In this document: positions 35,886-43,524 of the stretch, one piece after another
Layout of the letters: every line of letters starts with the position of its first letter
How positions within the stretch are numbered: position 1 is the stretch's first letter
Origin: Friedmanniella luteola
Lineage (GTDB): Bacteria > Actinomycetota > Actinomycetes > Propionibacteriales > Propionibacteriaceae
Reading direction: 5' to 3'
DNA: 64,000 nt
Assembly: GCF_900105065.1 (NCBI RefSeq)
Contig: NZ_LT629749.1
Coordinates: 2,976,001-3,040,000, forward strand
Notes under the pieces: generated by a model
Seen by the model: the letters and a program-made list of their open reading frames with translations, nothing else
Databases searched by the model: none
Told to the model about the DNA's origin: nothing
Translations under genes and position numbers: made by a program

Positions 35886-36560
35886 ATGATGAGCAAGCAC
35901 GCAATGAAGGCTGGCCTCGGCGCTCTCGCCCTGGCTGCCACCCTTGGCCTGGCGGGCTGCGGTGACGACACCGAAGCTGGCGGCATGAGCGGCATGGACC
36001 ACAGCTCCTCCGCACCGAGCTCGAGCACGGCCGCCCCATCCTCGCCTGCGCCGTCGGTGGCCAAGACGCCGGCGTCGGGGCCGCAGAACGACGCTGACGT
36101 GATGTTCGCCCAGATGATGATCCCGCACCACCAGCAGGCGGTGGAGATGAGTGACCTGATGTTGGCCAAGGCCGACGCTGATCCTCGTGTTCTCACCCTG
36201 GCTCGACAGATCAAGGACGCCCAGGCTCCCGAGATCACCCAGATGACGGGGTGGCTCGAGGGGTGGGGCTTCAAGGTCCAGCCGATGGACAACGACATGG
36301 ACCATAGCGGCATGTCAGGCAACGGCATGGACGGCATGATGAGTGACGAGGACATGAAGGAGCTCGAGGCAGCCAGCGGTGCTGACGCGTCGCGGATGTT
36401 CCTCGAGGGCATGGTGAAGCACCACGAAGGTGCGGTGGAGATGGCTCAGACCGAGATCTCCGACGGCGAGAACCCCGACGCCATCAAGCTCGCGGAGGCC
36501 ATCGTCACCAGCCAGCAGCAGGAGATCACAGTCATGAAGGACCTGCTCACCCAGCTCTGA
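35886..36560 (+). CDS. DUF305 lipoprotein
   Basis: A 224-residue lipoprotein. The signal peptide ends in the lipobox LGLAGC (Cys 25). After a Ser/Pro linker come two copies of the DUF305 ferritin-like motif: MMIPHHQQAVEMSDLML and MVKHHEGAVEMAQTEI. The paired His-His and Met-rich segments (DNDMDHSGMSGNGMDGMM) fit copper binding on the outer face. Two adjacent ATGs follow a GAAGAAGAG site. It is a usual companion of actinobacterial copper islands. Confidence 0.88.
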   Translation: MMSKHAMKAGLGALALAATLGLAGCGDDTEAGGMSGMDHSSSAPSSSTAAPSSPAPSVAKTPASGPQNDADVMFAQMMIPHHQQAVEMSDLMLAKADADPRVLTLARQIKDAQAPEITQMTGWLEGWGFKVQPMDNDMDHSGMSGNGMDGMMSDEDMKELEAASGADASRMFLEGMVKHHEGAVEMAQTEISDGENPDAIKLAEAIVTSQQQEITVMKDLLTQL

Positions 36561-36840
36561 GCCCGCCCACCCAGCAGGCATCGCCGGGATCAGACACGCG
36601 CTGGTCCCGGCGGTGCTGTCGCCCTCTCTCACGCCTTCGGGGCGCGGCCGCACCCCTTGAGTCGCGACCCTTCGCCTTGCTGGCGTCCAGTCGAGGCTGC
36701 GAGCCATCTACCGGTTCGCGTCTCTCGTCGACGACGGAGTCACCAATGACCTTGAACCTGTCCTTAGGCATTGCATCTGTGCCTGGCGTTGCCCCGGCCC
36801 GGGCAGCAGCGCGCCCTGGCCTTTCGAGGCGGCATCGACC

Positions 36841-37524
36841 ATGACAAGCAGCGCTGTCCAGGTCCGGCCGATGCGCTCGACCGACCTAGCCTCGGTGGTG
36901 GCCGAACACCAGGAGTCGCAACCCGACGGGCTCTACGCCCGACTCGGTGATCGGTTCCTGCACACCTACCATTCCGCCTACCTCGCCAGTCCGGGCACAG
37001 CTGCCTTCGTCGCTGAGCTCGACACCCGTCCGGTGGGCTTCGTCACTGGGATTGTTTCCACTGCTGCCCACCGCCTGGCGATGAAGGAGGCATGGCCACG
37101 GTTGGCCGCAGCTGCTGCACTAGCCCTGCTGCAGCGACCGGCCACGCTTCGTCCTGCTCTGCTCGGGCCGACCGCAGTTAGTTGTCTGTGCCACTCAGCC
37201 CGACTGCTGCAACCAAGCCCCCCTTGCGCGGGCACCGCCACCGCCACCGCCACCGCCACCGCCACCGGAATCGTCACTTACTTGGCCGTCACCACGACCG
37301 CCCGAGGCCGTGGCGTTGGAGACGCGCTTCTCCAGGCGTTCCTCCACCAGGCTCAACTGCGCGGCTGCACCAAGGTCACTCTGGCCACTCAGGCCGGCGC
37401 CGAGGGTGCTGCGCCCTTCTACGCACACCGCGGCTGGACTCCTGAGTCTGTGCACCGCACCGCCACTGGCCGCCCCCTGCAGGTGATGGCCTGGACCTAC
37501 CCGCCCCGAGAGGTGGCCCAATGA
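36841..37524 (+). CDS. GNAT acetyltransferase with a tandem Thr-Ala insert
   Basis: A 227-residue GNAT protein: VRPMRSTDLASVVAEHQ at the N-terminus, the CoA-binding TTARGRGVGDALLQAFL and the C-terminal APFYAHRGWTPE. Between the two halves lies a run of Thr-Ala pairs encoded by five CACCGC units and one CACCGG. The repeat changes length in steps of two residues without shifting frame. Its stop overlaps the start of the next lipoprotein gene (ATGA), which ties it to the copper island. The substrate is unknown. Confidence 0.75.
   Translation: MTSSAVQVRPMRSTDLASVVAEHQESQPDGLYARLGDRFLHTYHSAYLASPGTAAFVAELDTRPVGFVTGIVSTAAHRLAMKEAWPRLAAAAALALLQRPATLRPALLGPTAVSCLCHSARLLQPSPPCAGTATATATATATGIVTYLAVTTTARGRGVGDALLQAFLHQAQLRGCTKVTLATQAGAEGAAPFYAHRGWTPESVHRTATGRPLQVMAWTYPPREVAQ
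37233..37268 (+). repeat. hexanucleotide tandem repeat CACCGC inside the GNAT gene
   Basis: Five perfect CACCGC units followed by CACCGG. Such runs are prone to slippage; here gain or loss keeps the frame. Confidence 0.9.
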
Positions 37525-38357
37525 ACACCAAAGGCAAGCTCGCAGGCAGCCTCGCCCTGTTGTTCGCCGTGACCTTGAGCAGCTGCACGCCGTCGGAGTC
37601 AGACCAGGCCGCTAGCGGTGAAGACTTTGTCGGTCACGTGCACGGGCTTGGCGTCGATCCTGCTGACGGGGTGCTCTACGTCGCCGCCCACGGCGGGGTC
37701 TTCCGACTGCAGGACCGTCGCCTGCAGCTGGTGGCTGGCCGTGCCCAGGACACCATGGGCTTCACCGTGGCTGGCCCGAACCACTTTCTCGGCAGCGGCC
37801 ACCCCGACCCCACCGACCGAGACCAGCCCGTCCATCTCGGCCTCATCGAGTCCCGCGACGCCGCCCAGACCTGGACCCCGGTGTCACTGGCTGGGGCAGC
37901 AGACTTCCACCTCCTCGAGCAGGGTGTCGATGCGCTCTACGGCTACAACTCCCAGAGCAGCAGTGTCCTGAGGACCACGGACCAGAAGGAGTGGGACGTC
38001 GTCCTTCCCGCCGAGGTGTCCGACCTTGCGCCGCACCCGACCAAAGCCGGTCTGCTGCTCAGCATCACCGCCGACGGCCTGGTGCGCACCGAGCTGAACG
38101 GCCCGACCACCCAGCTGGCCGAACCCACCGGGCTGTACCAAATCGAGTGGCCCACCCCAGACCTGCTGGTCGGCATTAGCACCAACAACGGCCTGTACGA
38201 GAGCACCGATCAAGGCCGCAGCTGGACCCTCCGCAGCCAGCTGCCCGACGACCAGATCGACGCCTTCGACGTCAGCGGCGACTCCTGGCACCTCGCCACC
38301 GACCAGAACCTCTACACCTCCCCCGACCGCGGCATCACCTGGGACCTGCTGATCTGA
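37521..38357 (+). CDS. BNR-repeat (sialidase-like propeller) lipoprotein
   Basis: A 278-residue lipoprotein with lipobox VTLSSC. The mature part has the propeller pattern of the F510_1955-type family: EDFVGHVHGLGVDPADGVLY, then ESRDAAQTWTPVSL, YESTDQGRSWTLRSQL and TSPDRGITWDLLI. These are BNR-like Ser/Thr-x-Asp-x-Gly-x-x-Trp repeats. There is no sign of the sialidase catalytic set, so a binding role is more likely. Its start overlaps the GNAT stop. Confidence 0.75.
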   Translation: MNTKGKLAGSLALLFAVTLSSCTPSESDQAASGEDFVGHVHGLGVDPADGVLYVAAHGGVFRLQDRRLQLVAGRAQDTMGFTVAGPNHFLGSGHPDPTDRDQPVHLGLIESRDAAQTWTPVSLAGAADFHLLEQGVDALYGYNSQSSSVLRTTDQKEWDVVLPAEVSDLAPHPTKAGLLLSITADGLVRTELNGPTTQLAEPTGLYQIEWPTPDLLVGISTNNGLYESTDQGRSWTLRSQLPDDQIDAFDVSGDSWHLATDQNLYTSPDRGITWDLLI

Positions 38358-38420
38358 CCGCAGTCACCACGACCAGGGAATAGCGCTGGCCTCTTGCTCG
38401 TTGCCGCCAACAGGAGCAAG

Positions 38421-38438
38421 ATACCCCCCAGGGGTACT
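38421..38438 (+). promoter_or_regulatory. CsoR operator 3 (copB promoter)
   Basis: ATACCCCCCAGGGGTACT, the closest to a perfect palindrome of the three, ends 12 bases before the copB start codon, where repressor binding would block transcription. Confidence 0.85.
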
Positions 38439-38450
38439 AGAGGAGGGTCG

Positions 38451-40595
38451 ATGATGAACGAGCCAGCACCACACCAAGGCCACACCGCCACCCATCCCGG
38501 TGGCGCCCAGGAAGGCCACGTCGAGCCCGGCGGCCAACTCGCCGAGCCAGGACACGGGTCCCACAACGAGCACGAGTCCCAGGGCGGCGGGCATGGAGGT
38601 CATGGCGGGCATGGGGACCACGTGGCCATGTTCCGGCGGCTGTTCTGGATCATGCTGGCCATCGGGCTGCCGGTGGTCTTCTTCTCCGACATGTTCGCGA
38701 TGATCCTGGGCTACGACCTGCCCGACGCCGGCTGGGTTGCCTGGGTCTCCCCGGTCCTGGGCACCCTGATGTATGTGTGGGGCGGCAGGCCGTTCCTGAC
38801 CGGCGCTGTCTCCGAGATCCGTGCCAAGAGCCCGGGGATGATGCTGCTGGTGGCCCTGGCCATCACCGTGGCGTTCCTGTCCTCCCTCGGCTCCAGCCTC
38901 GGTCTGCTCAGCCACGAGCTGGACTTCTGGTGGGAGTTGGCGCTGCTGATCGTCATCATGCTGCTCGGCCACTGGCTCGAGATGCGGTCCCTCGCGCAGT
39001 CCGCCTCCGCGCTGGAGTCCCTCGCTGCGCTGCTGCCTGATGAGGCCGAACGGGTCGAGGGCGACCAGGTCGTCATCGTCTCCCCCAGCGACCTGGCTCT
39101 CCATGACGTCGTCATCGTTCGCCCCGGCGGCCGCGTCCCGGCCGACGGATTGGTTGTCGACGGCACTGCCGACGTGGATGAGTCGATGATCACCGGCGAG
39201 TCCCGCCCTGTTGCCCGCACCGTCGGCGACACCGTCGTCGCGGGCACGGTCTCCACCGACTCCGCGTTGCGGGTCGAGATCACCGCGGTCGGTGACGACA
39301 CCGCCCTGGCCGGGATCCAGCGCCTGGTCACCGAAGCCCAGTCGTCGTCGTCGCGAGCTCAGCTGCTCGCCGACCGCGCTGCCGGCTGGCTGTTCTGGTT
39401 CGCCCTCGCCGCCGCCGCCATCACCGCCCTGGTCTGGACGCTGCTCGGACAGCCCGACCACGCCCTCATCCGCACCATCAGCGTGCTGGTCATCGCCTGC
39501 CCCCACGCCCTCGGCCTCGCCATCCCCCTGGTGGTCTCCATCGCCACCGAACGCGCCGCCCGCGGCGGCGTGCTGGTGAAGGACCGGACCGCACTCGAGG
39601 CCATGCGCACGGTCAACACGATCCTGTTCGACAAGACCGGCACCCTCACCCGCGGCGAACCCGCCCTCACCTACGTGCTGACCGTGGACGGGCGCAGCGA
39701 GGACGAGCTGCTGGCCCTGGCCGCAGCTGCGGAAGCCGACAGCGAACACCCGCTCGCCCATGCCATCGTCACCGCAGCCGCTGATCGCAGCCTCCCTCGG
39801 CTCACCGGGGCCAACTTCCAGGCCTCGACCGCGGTTGGGGTCACCGCCACCGTCGACGGGCACACCGTCAGCGTCGGCGGACCGGCCCTGCTGCGTGAGC
39901 ACCAGCTCGAGACGCTGCCCGGATCAGAGGCGTGGAAGGCCGACGGCGCGATCATCCTGCACGTCCTGGTCGACGGCCGGACTGCCGGTGCCCTTGCGCT
40001 GGCCGACGAGGTCCGCCAGGAGTCCCGCGAAGCGGTTGCCGCCCTGCACAAGCTCGGCCACCACGTCGTGATGATCACCGGCGACGCCGAGCAGGTCGCC
40101 CAGAGCGTCGCCTCCGAGCTCGGGATCGACCAGGTGTTCGCCGGGGTCCGCCCCGAGGACAAGGGCGACAAGGTCAAAGAGCTCCAGGCTCAGGGCCGCC
40201 GGGTCGCGATGGTCGGCGACGGCGTCAACGACGCCCCGGCACTCGCGCAGGCCGACGTCGGGATTGCGATCGGCGCTGGCACCGACGTCGCCATTGCCTC
40301 CGCCGGTGTCGTGCTGGCCAGCGACGACCCCCGCTCGGTCCTGTCGGTCATCGAGCTGTCTCGGGCCAGCTACCGCAAGATGCGGCAGAACCTCGGCTGG
40401 GCCGCCGGCTACAACCTCATCTCGGTTCCCCTCGCCGCTGGCATCCTCGCGCCGGTCGGGTTCGTGCTGCCGATGGCCGTGGGGGCCCTGCTGATGTCGG
40501 CCAGCACCGTCGTGGTCGCTGCCAATGCTCAGCTGCTCCGTCGGCTCGACCTCAGCCCCGAGGCCAGCACCAAGGCGGTCCTGTCTGGGCGCTAG
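38451..40595 (+). CDS. copB: CopB-type P1B ATPase
   Basis: A 714-residue P-type ATPase. The N-terminus is His-rich (ESQGGGHGGHGGHGDHV) in place of an HMA domain. Helix 6 has VIACPHALGLAIPL, the CPH motif of CopB pumps. The phosphorylated Asp is in LFDKTGTLTRGEP; SEHPLAHA and [16 protein letters not shown] follow. CopB pumps are linked to Cu(II) or silver export. The ATG is preceded by GGAGGG and by CsoR operator 3. With CopA it gives the element two copper pumps of different type. Confidence 0.95.
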   Translation: MMNEPAPHQGHTATHPGGAQEGHVEPGGQLAEPGHGSHNEHESQGGGHGGHGGHGDHVAMFRRLFWIMLAIGLPVVFFSDMFAMILGYDLPDAGWVAWVSPVLGTLMYVWGGRPFLTGAVSEIRAKSPGMMLLVALAITVAFLSSLGSSLGLLSHELDFWWELALLIVIMLLGHWLEMRSLAQSASALESLAALLPDEAERVEGDQVVIVSPSDLALHDVVIVRPGGRVPADGLVVDGTADVDESMITGESRPVARTVGDTVVAGTVSTDSALRVEITAVGDDTALAGIQRLVTEAQSSSSRAQLLADRAAGWLFWFALAAAAITALVWTLLGQPDHALIRTISVLVIACPHALGLAIPLVVSIATERAARGGVLVKDRTALEAMRTVNTILFDKTGTLTRGEPALTYVLTVDGRSEDELLALAAAAEADSEHPLAHAIVTAAADRSLPRLTGANFQASTAVGVTATVDGHTVSVGGPALLREHQLETLPGSEAWKADGAIILHVLVDGRTAGALALADEVRQESREAVAALHKLGHHVVMITGDAEQVAQSVASELGIDQVFAGVRPEDKGDKVKELQAQGRRVAMVGDGVNDAPALAQADVGIAIGAGTDVAIASAGVVLASDDPRSVLSVIELSRASYRKMRQNLGWAAGYNLISVPLAAGILAPVGFVLPMAVGALLMSASTVVVAANAQLLRRLDLSPEASTKAVLSGR

Positions 40596-41182
40596 ACCCC
40601 AGTGGGCTGCGGCGGTCGAAGGCCGGCCAGAGTCAGCTCGACGAGGCGGTTAACCGCTGGCTGACCGTGGAGGTCGGCTGCACCAGCCAGAGCGTGCTGG
40701 CAGAAGGTGAGGAGCTCCTCCGGACCGATATCGGTCCGGAGGAGGCCTGCGTCGTTGGCTGACGCTAGAACTTCACGCAGCAGGCTCTGTTGCTGGCCGT
40801 GAGCAGCGCCCAGACTCTCGGGGCGGTGCAGCACCATCGCGAGCTCACTGTGGTGGTGCTCCCCGGCCTGCTGACACACCAATGCATAGGCCCGCAGCAC
40901 CCCGGTCAGCTCCTCGGTCGGTCCCCTTGCCCCATCGCGCGCCCGATGGAGCTGTTCGAGGTGGTGGCTCACCTGACGCTCGTGCCAGGCCAGCAGTACC
41001 GCCTCGATGTCGGGGAAGTACTTGTACAAAGTTGCTCGACCGATCCCGGCCGTCTCAGCTACGCGCGACATCGTCAGCGACAGCAGGCCGTCATCAGCAA
41101 CAAGGGACGCAGCTGCGTCCAGCACCGCGTCACGGACCTCAACGCGGTGCGTTTCGACAGTCTCTGACCACAACTTGGGCAC
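40592..41182 (-). CDS. TetR-family transcriptional regulator
   Basis: A protein of about 196 residues. The N-terminal helix-turn-helix is TMSRVAETAGIGRATLYKYF, followed by PDIEAVLLAWHERQ. The ligand-binding part has several His (GEHHHSELAMVLHRPE), suggesting it may sense a metal or small molecule. The GTG at 41182 is chosen; the longer frame to 41218 adds 12 residues. Its stop overlaps the copB stop by 4 bases, convergent. It may control the divergent pair to its right. Confidence 0.85.
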   Translation of the reverse strand: MPKLWSETVETHRVEVRDAVLDAAASLVADDGLLSLTMSRVAETAGIGRATLYKYFPDIEAVLLAWHERQVSHHLEQLHRARDGARGPTEELTGVLRAYALVCQQAGEHHHSELAMVLHRPESLGAAHGQQQSLLREVLASANDAGLLRTDIGPEELLTFCQHALAGAADLHGQPAVNRLVELTLAGLRPPQPTGV

Positions 41183-41257
41183 CGGCTCATAGTACGCACT
41201 GCAACGGCCGCGACGCATTGGCTATGGCGTGACACACTGTCTCGAAAAGGAGGACTG

Positions 41258-41509
41258 ATGATCGATGGACCGGACCAGCAGCCGAGCCGCGCTACCGGCC
41301 CACCAGACCGCGACCGTCCCACAGCAGCCAGACCTGGGATGCCGCGCTGGGTGAAGACTCTGATCGTTCTTGCCGTGGCCTTAACCGCTGTCCTGGTGGT
41401 CGCCGGACTGCTGACCGGCGGACATGGCCCCGGGCGTCACCTCGGGTCAGGACCGATGCCGACCTACACCGCGACCGTCGCCAATCAGGCAGCGACCACT
41501 CACTCGTGA
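41258..41509 (+). CDS. small single-helix membrane protein
   Basis: An 83-residue protein: a Pro/Arg/Asp-rich cytoplasmic start, one helix (TLIVLAVALTAVLVVAGLL) and a Gly/His-rich outer tail (GGHGPGRHLGSG). A GGAGGA site lies 7 bases before the ATG. It is coupled to the next gene by a GTGA overlap. Function unknown; the pattern fits a small metal-island accessory. Confidence 0.65.
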   Translation: MIDGPDQQPSRATGPPDRDRPTAARPGMPRWVKTLIVLAVALTAVLVVAGLLTGGHGPGRHLGSGPMPTYTATVANQAATTHS

Positions 41510-42012
41510 CCATGAGGCCGTGGTTGCGGAAGCTGGTCGTGACCTCCCATGTGACAACCTCGGTGGGCTGGCTAGGCGCAGTCATCATGTTCCTAGCCCT
41601 GGCTGTGCTCGCCTTGACCAGCAGCGACCCGGCAACGGTGCGCGGGGCGTACATCGTGCTGCAACCCACCGGCACCTACGTCCTGGTGCCCCTCGCCGTC
41701 TTGTCGCTGACGACCGGTGTGATCAGCAGCCTCGGGACTGGCTGGGGGCTGGTTCAGCACTACTGGGTGCTGATCAAGCTCCTCATCACCGCTGTGTCCA
41801 CCGCGGTCCTGGTGCTCTATCTCCAGACGTTCCGTCTGGTGGCTGAGGCGGCGGCCAACCCCGCCACTCCCCTGTCCGCCGTACGGAACGCCTCCCCCGC
41901 GCTGCACTCAGCCCTTGCCCTGATCGTCCTGCTGGCAGCCACCATCCTGGCTATCTACAAGCCCAAAGGCATCACTGGCTGGGGCTGGCGCCGCCGGCCG
42001 ACAACCAGCTGA
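41506..42012 (+). CDS. integral membrane protein with four helices
   Basis: A 168-residue protein with about four helices (SVGWLGAVIMFLALAVLALT; YVLVPLAVLSLTTGVISSL; LIKLLITAVSTAVLVLYL; ALALIVLLAATILAIYK). His in VTSHVTTS and LVQHYW, at the helix edges, recalls DUF2269/CopD-like proteins. It belongs with the preceding small protein at the edge of the copper island. A role in copper movement is inference. Confidence 0.65.
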   Translation: MTMRPWLRKLVVTSHVTTSVGWLGAVIMFLALAVLALTSSDPATVRGAYIVLQPTGTYVLVPLAVLSLTTGVISSLGTGWGLVQHYWVLIKLLITAVSTAVLVLYLQTFRLVAEAAANPATPLSAVRNASPALHSALALIVLLAATILAIYKPKGITGWGWRRRPTTS

Positions 42013-42059
42013 GCCCACCCCGACCCCTTCGGCTCACCTGACGGCACGCCGTCGTGCCG

Positions 42060-42332
42060 TCATTGGCCGAGGAAACGCGCGCGGCCGCCGTTGTTCGGAT
42101 CTGACCGGACCGGGGTCAAGCGTTCGGCCGACACCCATTGCTGGGTCGCGGTAGGTCGACCATCTTCGTCAACTCCCGAGGTGAGGACGAGCGCTGCCCA
42201 GCGATACGAGTGACGGCGCCACTCGAGCACGTAGCCCTGGACTGGCGCTACGCCGGCCTGGTCCGGCTGCACCCAGACATGGCGTGTGGAACGTGGTGTG
42301 GCGTAGCGCCGGTCCTTCCCCCGCTGCCCCAC
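42060..42332 (-). CDS. small conserved protein with an SOS-like box, copy 1
   Basis: A 90-residue soluble protein: KDRRYATPRSTRHVWVQPD, then GYVLEWRRHSYRWAALVLTS, VDEDGRPTATQQWVSAERL and a terminal TPVRSDPNNGGR. A paralogue at 47811-48080 is about 75% identical by eye. The strand-rich centre resembles a small SH3-like barrel. The start is GTG, only 8 bases from a palindrome of the LexA-box type. I do not recognise the family; induction by DNA damage or by conjugation is a testable inference. Confidence 0.7.
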   Translation of the reverse strand: MGQRGKDRRYATPRSTRHVWVQPDQAGVAPVQGYVLEWRRHSYRWAALVLTSGVDEDGRPTATQQWVSAERLTPVRSDPNNGGRARFLGQ

Positions 42333-42340
42333 TGTCCAAT

Positions 42341-42356
42341 TAGAACGCGTGTTCTA
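42341..42356 (-). promoter_or_regulatory. SOS-like palindrome 1: TAGAACGCGTGTTCTA
   Basis: GAAC-N4-GTTC with extra paired flanks, as in the actinobacterial and Bacillus LexA box core. It begins 8 bases before the small-protein start and directly abuts the stop codon of the gene upstream. Confidence 0.6.
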
Positions 42357-42773
42357 TTAAGTCGCTAGGACGGTGACCACCGGCAGCGCGGCGAACACCG
42401 CTCGGCCGGAGCCCACCAGGGCAGCAATTTGCTCGCCGGCGTTGTGGTGGGCCAGGTCGACGTCCCCATCACGGGCGATGACGACTACGCAGCGGCCCTC
42501 CAGCGCGTCGACGGCGGCCCACCAACCGTCAGGGGCGTACGGGTTGAGGTCGTCGAGCAGGGCCTGGTCGTCGATGATCAGCTGCAGCCGGTCTGACCTG
42601 ACCACCAGCTGGCCTGCCGCCGCAGTCGGCGGTGGTTCGCCGAAGAGTGCCCATCCGCGGTCGAGAAGCTGCGGAACCAGCACGTCGGCATCGTCAGTGG
42701 TGGCCATCAGCGCTGGCACCGGATGCTGGCCAGGGATCAGGGTCTTCGCGTACACCTGGACCACCGTAGAGAC
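42357..42773 (-). CDS. hypothetical protein upstream of small-protein copy 1
   Basis: A 138-residue soluble protein starting at GTG (VSTVVQVYAKTLIPGQHPVP). Later segments are VLVPQLLDRGWALFGE, LVVRSDRLQLIIDDQALLDD and LEGRCVVVIARDGDVDLAHH. No known domain. The stop codon touches the SOS-like palindrome. A decayed version lies in the same place next to small-protein copy 2, so the two genes form a duplicated module. The start is uncertain, because repeat copy C lies just upstream and may have cut the original 5' end. Confidence 0.5.
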   Translation of the reverse strand, partial: VSTVVQVYAKTLIPGQHPVPALMATTDDADVLVPQLLDRGWALFGEPPPTAAAGQLVVRSDRLQLIIDDQALLDDLNPYAPDGWWAAVDALEGRCVVVIARDGDVDLAHHNAGEQIAALVGSGRAVFAALPVVTVLAT

Positions 42774-42851
42774 CCGGCCTGACCGCAGCCCCGGGGACCG
42801 AGTCCGGCCTGGGGCCTGCCTGGGGTGGCCCAGTCCCCTGCCGGCCCCCCT

Positions 42852-42949
42852 TAGCTGGCGAGTGTGAGCAGCGGGGTCGGTCAAGGCTGGACGGAGTCCA
42901 CCGCGTAGCGGCACGGAGCGGCCTTAAGGGGCCCGGCCCGCTGTTCAAT
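42852..42949 (+). repeat. structured repeat, copy C
   Basis: Same architecture as copy B: outer CAGCGGG (42869-42875)/CCCGCTG (42937-42943), second stem TCAAGGC (42881-42887)/GCCTTAA (42921-42927) with one mismatch, then contiguous hairpins TGGAC-GGA-GTCCA, CCGC-GTA-GCGG and CAC-GGA-GCG. The outer stem differs from copy B at T-to-C on one arm and A-to-G on the other, so pairing is kept. Similarity continues into AGCGCGGGGCCA after the end. Confidence 0.88.
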
Positions 42950-43035
42950 CCTGGTCAGCGCGGGGCCAACCCGACCCTAGCCGCTGAAACCAGCCACCAG
43001 GCCCTGGGCCCCAACGAGGCCTCGGTGGTGTGGGG

Positions 43036-43524
43036 TTAGCGGTGTTTGCGGCCGGTGCCGGGGGTGTCGCCGCGGGGTCGAAGCTCGTCGACGATCTGTT
43101 CGGGGCTCATCTGGGTGTGGAGACATTCCAGGGCGAGGCGGACGACGGCGCTGCGGGAGACGGCTGTCTTCGGCTGGGAGGTGCGGCCGGTGTGAGTGAT
43201 GGTCTCGAGGAAGTCGTCATCGTCTTGCTCGAGGTAGACCGTCACCACCTTTAGCTCAGCCTTCGCCCTTGCCTTCGGCTCGGGTGCCGGCTTCAGGCCG
43301 CGCCTGGTCGCCGGCCGGGCTGCCTCTGTCGTCTCAGCTGCCTCCGCCTGCTCGGCTGTGGGTGCCTCGACCGCCGGCGCTGGGGCTGCGGTCGGTTCCT
43401 CCTGAGTTGTCAGCTCGGGGACGGAGGTGAGCTGGACGGGTGCGGAGCGGGCTGGGTTCCGCGGTGGGGGGATCTCCCGGGTGCGGCGGCCGCGGGCGGC
43501 GAGCTGGGACAGTCCGTCAGTCAT
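43036..43524 (-). CDS. partition partner protein with a ribbon-helix-helix-like C-terminus
   Basis: A 162-residue protein. The N-terminal half is a disordered Ala/Glu/Pro linker. The C-terminal half has a strand (LKVVTVYLEQDDDDFLETI) and the RHH-like helices AVSRSAVVRLALECLHTQ and SPEQIVDELRPR. Its ATG overlaps the stop of the ParA-type gene, so it is most likely the DNA-binding partner that loads onto a centromere site. No obvious iterated site was found next to it. It is intact although its ATPase partner is broken. Confidence 0.65.
   Translation of the reverse strand: MTDGLSQLAARGRRTREIPPPRNPARSAPVQLTSVPELTTQEEPTAAPAPAVEAPTAEQAEAAETTEAARPATRRGLKPAPEPKARAKAELKVVTVYLEQDDDDFLETITHTGRTSQPKTAVSRSAVVRLALECLHTQMSPEQIVDELRPRGDTPGTGRKHR

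Noticed and set aside
38364-39902. Long minus-strand frame opposite copB
   Set aside because: It lacks domains, has the biased composition of antisense high-GC DNA, and lies on a fully recognised P-type ATPase gene.
16573-42949. The three structured repeats as a CRISPR or simple REP array
   Set aside because: Copies are 9-17 kb apart with no spacers between them, and the internal three-hairpin junction is more complex than a REP palindrome.
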